Part shown: one piece after another, positions 21,849 to 31,560 of the stretch
How the letters are laid out: each line of letters begins with the position of its first letter
How positions within the stretch are numbered: the first letter of the stretch is position 1
Assembly (NCBI GenBank): GCA_030704615.1
Contig: CM060734.1
Location: 61,892,042 to 61,956,041 of the forward strand
Source: Takakia lepidozioides
Lineage: Eukaryota; Streptophyta; Takakiopsida; Takakiales; Takakiaceae
Reading direction: 5' to 3'
Length of the DNA: 64,000 nucleotides
Made by a program: the position numbers and the translations under genes
Notes under the pieces: generated by a model
Databases searched by the model: none
Seen by the model: only the letters and a program-made list of their open reading frames with translations
Told to the model about the DNA's origin: nothing

Positions 21849-23612
21849 CCCTTAAGTGTCTGGGCCCATTTTTCACCACATGATGTGTAAGAAGATCCTG
21901 GCCCACTTAATCTTTTTTTATCTCCTAGATTTATGAGTCTTTGTAAAAGTGACCGTTACTGCCCGCCTACCCAATCTATTACCTCAAACCATTTCAGTCA
22001 TATCCAACTGCTAGATTAGGCCCCCACCGCACCGGGCTGTTAGCGTAGAACACCTGCTAACGGTTAGCAGGCCCGATTTCATAACAGCTGCTCCAACTAA
22101 CAATATCCCTGCCGCACCAACATTTTAGCTTAACATGTTTTAAGTGCATATTGTTAGTTTTAAACATGCGTTCGCCTGCCCTGCCCGACTTCCTCTCGCC
22201 ATATTCTCGCGCCTCCTTTCTTTTCGCCATAGCCAAAGGAGCAACGACGAGACAAGAGGAGACAAGATCATGAGCTAGGAGCACAATACTGCACATTACT
22301 CGAGGCTTTCAAAGGCGAATGGGAACGGCGATGGCAGAGAATGGCATGGGCATCTGCCCAAAAACGGCACGCCTGTTTAGATTTAGCACTAGGGGCGGGG
22401 GTAGTGCTAGATTCGCTCTAAAGTAGGAAGGAAGTTCTTAGGATAGATAACTATAGTTATGGCTAAAACATTTTAAACATGTTAGTGCGGCCGCAATTTT
22501 CTATGTAGCAGTAGTTAGTAGGAGTGTAGCAGGCGATAGCAGGCTGGTGCGGCAGGGGCCTTAGAAGATTATAATATTCAGGTGTGGTCCTAAACATCAG
22601 GAGCTTAAGAAACTAAGAAATCTACCAAATTTGGGCAATCACGGTATGAGAGCCTTGGGAATTGTGTAGAGTCACATGATGACACACCTTCCCTAAAATT
22701 TTCACTTGTTTCTGACCTGTTTTCGTGTGGGCTGCTTTGTACTCCTGAATGGGGGGAGGGGGGGGGGTTGTGTCAAAAAACCCAATTTGCAGCAACATTT
22801 GGGCTGCAGAAATTAAGTAGGACAAATCTATTGTCCAATTTACAATCGATGTGGTCCGTGTCATCCTTGCAAAGGTTGTTCTAGAAAAAAATTTAATCCA
22901 ATCGGGCAATATTTTAGGCTATTTTGGGGCCCTGCCCGATACTTCCCGGCCCATTATATATTTTAGCCTGCAGCCCTACAATATTTCCTATTCTTAGCCC
23001 TTGTACCTGGCGGGTTTTGAGACCTTTTCGCCACCCGTTCTGCTCATGCAGGGGATGAGGTGGGCTGGTGGACACGTGGACACCGCTACTGGGCAGAACC
23101 CTTTGAGCAGGTTTTGTGCCACCCCTCCTTTCACCAGCCCATCTCCTCTACCCACCCCGCACATTCATGGGTAGCTTGTCCCCCCAAACCTTCACATTGT
23201 CACAGGGTGCAGAACGTCCAGAGCCCTCCATGTGCTTTGGACCAAGCCTATCTACCGCCCAATCCTCGGGTGTCTGCCATGCCGGCTGCTGTGCATTCAT
23301 GGGGGTATTGGGATGCCTGTGGGGCTAGTCCTTAGGGTGGAAACTGGAAACCTTTCCCCTAACCTCACCGCTATTGCCATGCGAGCAACTCCAACAAGAT
23401 GACTCCGTAAAACATGCCAGACAAGCTGAATTAGGGGGATCTTACTCCACGTATAATTTTTTTTTTTGAAGATTGGCCATTGTCATTGTGTGTAAAATAT
23501 TTTTTCTTACGTAATGAGTAAAAATTGACCCAAATAGGAGTTAATCCCAGGAAGAACTGGATGGTTCAAAAGACCTCACCGTTCGCGTTTTGGGTGGGTT
23601 TGACACTTAAGG
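21849..23612 (-). mobile_element. TTAA-flanked TIR element, copy 2, inverted
   Basis: Begins CCCTTAAGTGTCTGGG right after the CTAA shared with copy 1 and ends GGGTTTGACACTTAAGG before TTAA (23613-23616). Its outer end matches the outer end of copy 1 over about 20 bp, and its inner end matches the inner end of copy 1 (CATTTTTCACC block). The two copies therefore lie tail to tail. It is longer because it holds a Harbinger-like MITE (22019-22560). It has no transposase. A cluster of ORFs at 23060-23335 is GC-rich and unconvincing. Confidence 0.65.
22019..22560. mobile_element. Harbinger/Tourist-like MITE
   Basis: 542 bp, bounded by TTA on both sides (22016-22018 and 22561-22563). Termini are imperfect inverted repeats: GGCCCCCACCGCACCGGGCT on the left, and GGCCCCTGCCGCACCAGCCT on the right read in reverse. 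A subterminal AACATGTTTTAAG / CATTTTAAACATGTT pair extends the symmetry. A 3-bp TTA duplication and G-rich TIR are typical of PIF/Harbinger MITEs. No coding capacity. Confidence 0.8.
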
Positions 23613-23734
23613 TTAACGGATAACTTTAGTGTCTCTTTGTCATTTGGTGTGCTAAACAAAAAAGTATGACGCCTCCCCAAGGAAGCGTAACTGATGGTGT
23701 CTCTTCACCACAAGGGCCACTGACTTCTAGCTGA

Positions 23735-23835
23735 AAGGTGGACACCTTCATGACACACCAGACCGTGATTTGAACCCACAACCACATCCAACGTGGTATG
23801 TGCCCATTATCGCTGGGCTACATGCTGGTTGTCTT
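23735..23835 (-). repeat. tRNA-derived SINE copy
   Basis: On the minus strand an A box TAGCCCAGCGATAATGGGC (23820-23802) and a B box GGGTTCAAATC (23777-23767) are well placed. A body reading GGTGTCCACCTTTCAGC follows. A partial copy lies at 27991-28079. It is about 200 bp upstream of the O-methyltransferase start. Confidence 0.75.
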
Positions 23836-24037
23836 GGTGTGCTATTAGTATATACGTTGCCTGGAAGAGCTTCTGTATGCTGGCGCTCTTCTCTAGAAGA
23901 GCATCTGGCATATTATAGAGGAGCCCATCTGAGGCTTGTTTGGATTGTATCTTCTTCACTTTGATCTTTCTAAGAGCAAACCTAAGACGCGCTGCAAGAG
24001 AGAGGCGGAAAGCATCGGGATCAGTATAGATAAGTCT

Positions 24038-25852
24038 ATGGATTCAAACAAAGCTGGCCGGGAAATTACAGTTTCGAATTTGAAGGAAGAAAAGATTGAC
24101 GAGAGTAGAAGGGCAATGCAAGTAGTGTTTGAGCTAGCAACGAGCTGGGCCTTTCCTGCAGCCTTGGAGTGTGTCTTAAGACTTGATGTCCCCGATATCC
24201 TCGCAGCTTCGGGACCCGACGGACCAGCTATGTCTGCGCAAGAAATATTGACGCACATGCCCAGTAGATCCGACCATGCAAGCCCACAAAATCTAGAGCG
24301 CCTTCTTCGGATTCTGGCTTGCAAGGGCGTCTTCACTGAATTTTGTGCAGATACTGCTGCAGACTGCAAGCCTGGAGCGCTTGAGAGACGGCGCTTTGGC
24401 TTAACACCCATATCCAGAGCTCTGATTAGAAAACAGTCGGGTAGCACGTACGGCAATTTTGCTCTGTTTCTTCTAAGGAAGGAGTTCGATGACGCAAAAC
24501 AATTTTTGAGTGCTGCAGTTTCAAGTTCAGAGGAGCCCTTTGCCAAGGCACATGGTAATCATATTTTTGAGTATTGTGCAGTCAACCCAGCATTTAACAA
24601 TCCCTTTCAAGCCGCGATGTCAGATGAAAGCAATCGAATTATGGCTGAGCTATTGGACAAGTATACTGGATTTAAGGATGTAGACAGATTGGTGGATGTT
24701 GGGGGAGGTCTAGGGACAACTCTGGCGGGAATTTTGGAGCGATACCCGCACATCCATGGCATCAATTTCGATCTCCCTCATGTAGTGGCTCATGCGCCCC
24801 CGATTACTGGTATAGTTACTACACTTGAAGCAGAATAGAAGCACCTTCTGCAAAGGGTGAAATATACTCGTATTTTAAGTCTAACTAGTGCACGTTCGTC
24901 AGATCTATCTCTGATTTGCTGACTGGTTAGTAGTGGTGCAAAGGAATGCAATGTCGGCACAACTGTGTACTATGATTCAGTTAACGAGGAGGGTGTACTG
25001 CACACGCCAGTCCACATAGTAGTTTTTGTAGACGATGCGGCCAAGTCTAATGAATGTTTAGTAGTGCACGGCATAGGTACGTAGCAGTGGATGCAGACAC
25101 ACAGCTTGCATATTTAGGGTGGATTTCAAGTGCGAGGCTGTAAGGTAAGAAACCCGAAGGAACGCCACTTGGATCGAAAGAGGCTGTCACCCAGTCAGCA
25201 CGATGATTCTCCTGAGTAGGTCTGATCTGGGGATGGCTGCAGGTGTGGAGCATGTGGCAGGTGACATGTTCGAGAGTGTTCCAAGCGGTTGCGATGCAGC
25301 GTTATTTAAAGTACACTATTCCGAGTTCCCCCTCTTATTTTCAACATTTGGTCTTAATAATCATTTGCCGACTCTAGTCATATGCAAGGACTCGATGCAA
25401 TTAGTCTGAGGACTTGTATACATATGTACGCAGAACCACAAATGTACATTATACTGGCATTTAGCTCTAGGATCCAAACTGATTGCTCACCTTGAAGCTC
25501 AGACGAGGTTCTGGAGATCTACTTGATAGTCGATGTGATGGTTATGGGGCAGGTGACTATGCACGACTGGGACGATGCCCACTGCGTGAAGGTGCTCCAG
25601 AATTGCTATAAGGCTCTTCCGCCAAACGGGAAAGTAATCATGGTGGAATGTTTACTACCAGACAAGATCCCTTCACAATCGACCTCGAACGACCTATGCG
25701 CTTTTCAGATGGATACGATCATGATGATCGTCACTTCTGGTGGCCGCGAAAGGAACACAGTCGAGTTTAGGCAGCTCGCTTCTGAGGCAGGGTTTACAAA
25801 GCTTCAAGTAACAAAACTGGATTTCGTCGCTGTCATGGAGGCTTCCAAGTGA
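24038..25852 (+). CDS. COMT-type S-adenosylmethionine O-methyltransferase
   Basis: Three exons: 24038-24809, 25243-25310 and 25553-25852, joined by GT-AG introns. They give 379 residues, close to the ~360 usual for caffeate/flavonoid/catechol O-methyltransferases. The N-terminal part holds the dimerisation helix region (LATSWAFPAALECVLRLDV). SAM motif I is LVDVGGGLGT (residue ~240). The tiny exon 2 encodes GVEHVAGDMFESVP. Exon 3 opens next to the catalytic histidine in HDWDD, followed by LPPNGKVIMVE. Start 24038 was preferred to 23936 because the upstream residues look like 5' UTR; an in-frame ATG also exists at 24116. It methylates hydroxyls of phenolic acceptors in the cytosol; the acceptor cannot be told. 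It appears intact. Confidence 0.88.
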
Positions 25853-27524
25853 GATTGGATTTGCGAGCACCAAAACTGTGGCTGCTGCCACACGGGGTGG
25901 AGTCCTAAAGTTGTTGTTTATCCCGCACTTGCCGCCCAAGTCTGTACACACTCGTTGCAGAAAGAAGACTCAGGCCGAACTAACTTGAGCCACTTCGCTT
26001 GTTGGGAAAAGTCTTTTTTGTTTTGTTTTTGTGAAGGAAAACAGAGGCCCGAGGCCCTGCAGTACTTTGAGCCCCCTTTGAGCCCCCTTTCCCCTCAAGC
26101 CAAAAAGGCCCGCCTGTGACAAACACCTCCGGATCCAATACTGGGGATTGCATTGTGTCATCCAGTGTTGGGGAATTCCTTAGATATTATAATTTCCAGT
26201 GGTTCTGTCTATACGTACCCATTCAAAAAAATATATATACACACACACCCCTTGTTGGAAATCAACTCTCTACTCAAAGTGACGATAGGTCACGGCACTG
26301 GTTTAAGTCACCCAGAGCTAAGCCTCAGTTAGTTTCAGTAATTGGTAGTTGGAAATAACTCAACTTGAGCATGCAGTTATGCTACATTTATCTGAGCTAT
26401 TCTTGGAATAGACTTTGAGTATACATAGGGAGAGCTCACAGTGTGATACACAGGTTGTTGTGGTCGTATGGTTGGGTGGAGAGCTCTCAAGTAAACAGTT
26501 TTATCTTTCATCCCTATTATTCTATGTCGAATTCCAACACACCTTGGCAGTCATTTCTTTTCTAGTCCAAAAAACTTCCAGAGCAGGCTAATGTTTTCCT
26601 TTCCCTTACTGGTTGTGTTATGTTCAGGTTTTGATAGTGTTGGGTACCCATCAGTTGTTCTCCAAAACATTTCTTCCGGATAACCTACCAACTCAGATAA
26701 CCAAGGGCTGCAAGTGGTTATACACTTGGACATGCAAATATTGCAAGCAAGATGGATACCCTGTAAACTACAAAATTGCAAGACATATGCACTAATTAAA
26801 AGCCCGACTTGGATGCAATCATCAATTGCCCTCACAACTTCAGCATGCAAGGATTCTTTTTCAGAACAATGCCTGAGTTCGAAAACTAAGCACCAACATA
26901 ACCAAGCGCTCTTGGCAGGTCAATTATAATTTTGATAACCTTTAATATATATATATACATTTAACTGGTATAACCGGCAATGACATCAGTTTTTTCCAGG
27001 CGCTCCTTCGACACAAATTATGAAAAAGTTTATAAAATTTATGGGAAATACCCGGGAGCCACTCGTCACAAATCAGGCCCCTTAATTATAGTGAGAGGAG
27101 AAAATAACCATAGGTGGGTGGATATAGAGTGATCCGGATATCAAAATCCGGTCCAAAACAGCCCTCACGGATGAGGGTATATCTCCCAGCTAACAAACAT
27201 CCACAGGGATGAACCGTATGAAAGGAAGCCTACCTACCTCATGCACCTGCTGTAAAAATTCCAGCCCATTTCACCGTGTCATTAGGAAGATGATAACAAA
27301 ATGGTAAGCGCTAAATCTGTAGTATACTCCAATTTTAGAAGGAAAAATTGGTTTCACCAGACAATTGGTCCAAAAAACAAAATTCCCTGCAAGACCCCAC
27401 CCACATTCCAATTCTGAGGCACCTAAAGCATCTTTCCCCCAATTTGCAGAGCAGAATTCCAAAATCTGCATAGGGTTGCTTTGTATGGGAAAACAGGGGG
27501 GTCAAAAAGCACCATTGTGGATAC
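25853..27524. other. no gene seen
   Basis: The 3' flank of the O-methyltransferase, then non-coding sequence. 26105-26350 has short AT dinucleotide runs. ORFs at 26551-26929 on both strands overlap each other and show no domain. The last ~400 bp begin to carry ATCCGG motifs related to the next element. Confidence 0.45.
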
Positions 27525-28155
27525 CAGTGTATCCGGATCCGGGTCCGGCAGCTATTTGATATCCGGCTATTATTTATATCCGGCGGATAAATAAAACAGG
27601 GGATCCGGATAGAATCCTACCCGCCGGATATAAAAAAGATTAATAACCGGATTGTATCCGGGTATGTAGGAAAAATACGGGATCTCAACCAAATACAAGA
27701 AATATTAATAAACTATTAATAAAAGGTAAAATATTAATAAAATAATTTATTAGAATTATAATGATTTAAATTGATTAAATGAAAAAATTAAAAGATTATT
27801 TTTATGATTCATATATCTGGATTACTCTATAACCGCCAGATATTATAATCTAAATATCCGGACTTATTTATATCCGGCAGATTTAAAAAAACTTCCACTA
27901 TGCATAACCGGCGGATATTAGAAATGCAGATTATTCTTTTTTTATTAAAAAAAATAGTCCAACTCTTTTTTATTTCTTACCTCTTATAACAGGAAGGTGG
28001 ACACCTTCATGGCCACCAGACGGTGGTTTGAACCCACAACTTCATCCAACCACATCCAACGTGGTATGTGCCCATTGCGATTATTCTAATATCCGGATCC
28101 CCAGGATATATCCTTCTCTAATTTGTCAAGTATCCGGACCCGGCGCCCAACACTG
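27525..28155. mobile_element. ATCCGG-rich MITE, hAT-like ends
   Basis: The left end begins CAGTGTATCCGGATCCGGGT. The right end read in reverse begins CAGTGTTGGGCGCCGGGTCC; both then contain GGGTCCGG. The AT-rich interior carries many ATCCGG/CCGGAT motifs in both orientations, like the subterminal transposase-binding repeats of hAT elements. I could not find a clean 8-bp duplication; similar motifs at 27135-27160 suggest a neighbouring fragment. A SINE copy is nested within it. Non-coding. Confidence 0.55.
27991..28079 (-). repeat. tRNA-derived SINE copy nested in the MITE
   Basis: Matches 23735-23835 over the body and B box (GGGTTCAAACC on the minus strand). It has an extra ~12-bp repeat of the GTTGGATG segment and has lost the A-box end. 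Confidence 0.75.
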
Positions 28156-28220
28156 AAAATAACCTCTTTCATGGTAACCTCGCGGCTCGGCGCCAAGCAC
28201 AAGGCTCAGGGGACACCGCC

Positions 28221-28360
28221 CAAGGGAAGGGGGAGAAGATTATACCACATCCCGCAAGGTAGCAGGATTTGAACGCAAGGGAAGGGGGAGAAGATTATAC
28301 CACATCCGGCAAGGTAGCAGGATTTGAACGCAGAATCACCACTGCTCTAACCGACCGAGG
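28221..28360 (-). repeat. second tRNA-derived SINE family, with 55-bp tandem duplication
   Basis: On the minus strand an A box CGGTCGGTTAGAGCAG (28358-28343) is followed by a B box CGTTCAAATC (28330-28321). The body, 28276-28330, is duplicated at 28221-28275 including a second B box, differing by one base (CCCGC/CCGGC). The sequence differs from the 23735 family. Confidence 0.75.
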
Positions 28361-28599
28361 ACTGACTGGTGGTTCTTTATAAAATGAGGGGAAGCTTGTT
28401 TATTAGGCTTTATTTTTACTCTTGTACAGATAAATGTTCAATAGGAGAGGCAAATCAGCTGGGGCCAATCTAGAGGGCCGGCCTTTCTATCCACAGGACG
28501 GACAGTCTCGGCGAATAGCCAAGTCCCGTGAGCCTCAGTAGTAAACACAATTATTCCTCCCCCTGGCTTACACTACAATCAATCTTGAATTCAGGTGAT

Positions 28600-31560
28600 C
28601 TCAATATACTTTTCAAAAGTATAGCTCGCACTCCCAGCTGGATAGAATTCTACTCTCCACAAGAGCAAACCTCCATCTTCGAAGTGGTGAAAGCGGTTGG
28701 CATCCTGTACCACAATTGATCGCCCAACAATTCTTGAGATGAACTTGGTGCCAGCCTCTCACTGTGGTGGGAAAGAGAAAATTCTTTTTGCTCCTCATCC
28801 ATATCGTGCAATACAGAGTGTGTGTTGGGGACGTACCCGGCCTCCTCCATCTACCGAGACAACCTTCTCAGCTCAGCACGGATTTCCTTAATATTCGTGG
28901 AAGCAATTTTTCATCTACCACAAATGTATGCAGACCATTGCCAATCTCAATCCAGCAACAACCAGGCTCCTTTTTGACACCTCTGACGTTCATTATATTT
29001 CTCACCTTGCAGTATCATCCCACCTCCCAGCTGTGGCATATATGTTTGACAGCAACACGTAAGTTGCAGCGTCCTGTTGATCGAAAATAGATTTTGCTGC
29101 GCGTTCTGCCACCTCCACATTGCCATGAACTCTGCAGGCACCAAGCAAGGCCTTCCACACCACAGCATCCGGTTTGATTGACATTTTGTTAATGAAGTCC
29201 TCTGCCTCATCCAGCTGCCCTGAACGGCCGAGAAGGTCCACCATGCAGCCAAAGTGCTCCACTTTAGGAGTGAGGCCGTGCTCTTGGCTCAGGCATGCGA
29301 AGTAGTGTCTGCCTTCATCCACTAGGCCAACGTGGCTACATACACAGAGAACAGATATAAAGGTGACACCGTCAGGCTTCAAGCGTTCCTTTTGCATTTC
29401 TTCAAACAGTTGCAGAGCCTCCCTATGACAACCATGCTGAGCATATCCTGCGATCATTGCATTCCATGACACCACATTTCGTTCCACCATATTGTCAAAC
29501 ACTCCCTTTGCATCTTTGATGCTGCCGCATTTTGCATACATGTCCACAAGGGTATTCTCCAGAATTAGATCTGGGATAGTTCCAGCTTTCATGATACCAG
29601 CATGGACCTCTTTGCCCTTTTCCAGGGCTGCTAGGCTTGCACACCCATTGCAAGCACAAACAAAGGTAACCTGGTCTGGCTTCATCCCTTCCCACAGAAT
29701 TTGCTCATAGGTCTCCAAAGCCTCCAGACCACACCCATGCTGGGCATATCCAGCAATCATGGCATTCCATGAAAATACATTTCGCTCAGCCATTTTGCCA
29801 AACACTCCCTTTGCATCCTCATACTCCCGCATTTGGCATACATGTCCACAAGGGTATTGTTCAGACTCATATCTGGTACAATTCCAGCTTTCATGATGTC
29901 AGCATGTACCTCTTTGCCCTTTTCCAAGGCTGCCAGGCTAGCACAAGCATTTCAAACACAAACAAACGTCACCTGGTCGGGCTTCACCCCTTCCTGAATC
30001 ATTTGGTCATGTCTCCAAAGCCTCCATCCCACAACCAAGCTGGGCATATCCTGTGATCATTGCATTCCATGCCACAACATCTCGTTCACCCATATTGTCG
30101 AACACTCCCTTGCATCCTTGATGCTACCGCATTTGGCATACATGTCCATGAGGGTAGTGTCCAGAATGATATTTGGTACAATTCCAGCTTTTACAATATT
30201 GGCATGGACCTCTTTCCCCTTTTCCAGGGCTACCAGACTGGCACACGCATTGCAAACGGAAACGAACGTGACCTGGTTGGGCTTCACCCCTTCCCGCATC
30301 ATTTGGTCATACATCTCCAAAGCCTTCATCCCACACCCATGCTGGGAATATCCTGTGATCATTGCACTCCATGAGACAACATCTTGTTCAGCCATACTGT
30401 CAGACACTCCCTTTGCATCCTCAATGCTCCCACATTTGGCATACATGTCCACGAGGGTAGTGTCCAGAATCATATCTGGTGCAACTCCAGCTTTCATGAT
30501 GGTAGCATGGATCTCTTTGCCCTTTTCCAGAGCTGCTAGGCTGGCACACGCCTTGAGAACGCAAATAAATGTCACCTGGTTGGGCTTTACCCGTTCCTGC
30601 ATCATTTGGTCATAGGTCTCTAAAGCCTCCATACCACACCCATGCTGGGCATATCCTGCGATCATCACATTCCATGACACCACATCTCATTCAACCATAT
30701 TGTCGAATACTCGTTTTGCATTCTTGATGCTTCCGCATTTAGCATACATGTCCACAAGGGTATTGTCCAGAACGACTACTCCTACAATTCCAGCTTTCAT
30801 AATGGCAGCATGAACCGATTTGCCCTTTTCCAGGGCTGCCAGGCTTGCACATCCATTGCAAACACCAACAAATGTGACCTGGTTAGGTTTAACTCCTACC
30901 TGCTTCATTTTCTCATAGATCTCCAAAGCCTCCATCCCACACCCATGCTGGGCATATCCTGCGATCATCACATTCCATGAGACGACATCTTGTTGAGTCA
31001 TACTGTCGAATACTTGCTTTGCATCCTTGATGCTGCCACATTTGGCATACATATCCACAAGCGCAGTGTCCAGAATCACATTTCGCACAATTCCAGATCT
31101 CATGATGTCAGCATAGACTCCTTTGCCCTTTTCCACATCTGCCAGGCTGGCACATGCCTTGAGCATGCAAATGAACAAGACCTGGTCGGGTGTCACCCCT
31201 TCCTGTAGCATTAGCTCATAGGTCGCAAAGGCCATCTTACTACAGCCATGCTTGGTATATCCTGCCATCATTATACTCCATGAAGACATATTCCGTTCAG
31301 GCATTTTGTCAAACACTCCCTGTGCTTCCACGATGCTCCCACATTTGACATACATGTTCACAAGTGTGTTTTGTAGAAAAACATTTGGCTTGAATCCACT
31401 TCGGATAATGTGGGCATGGACCTGCTTTCCCGCTGCTAGGCCTTTCATCTTCAGGCATAAGTTGCAGAGTCTGCAAAAATGCTTCCCTGGTTCAAAAGGT
31501 GCAGAGCCTCTTTCAATTGTCCTGCCTCACATAGTACCCTCACATGCCTGCATGTGCCAG
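28600..31560 (-). pseudogene. PLS-class PPR protein with E and DYW-like C-terminus, degraded
   Basis: Organelle RNA-editing-type factor by family. PPR triplets of ~100 residues (P-L-S) repeat with a ~302-bp DNA period; the MYAKCGS block occurs near 31350, 31040, 30735, 30430, 30130, 29830 and 29530. The last repeats lead to E/E+ motifs ([30 protein letters not shown], ~28840) and a DYW remnant. Lesions: TGA near 30686 (VE-stop-DVVSW, where sister repeats have Arg), frameshifts near 30110, ~30010, 29000 and 28900, and an in-frame gap after HHSERLA that removes the CxxCH segment. The last codons read CSCGE-stop or, in the other frame, lack DYW. The N-terminus near 31450-31560 is also frameshifted. 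Not functional as it stands. Confidence 0.9.

Noticed and set aside
23060-23335. Overlapping 70-91 codon ORFs in the GC-rich part of the TTAA element
   Set aside because: Overlapping frames, proline-rich random composition and no start context or domain.
26551-26929. Possible zinc-finger gene on either strand
   Set aside because: The overlapping ORFs share the same DNA and neither shows a complete Cys/His pattern.
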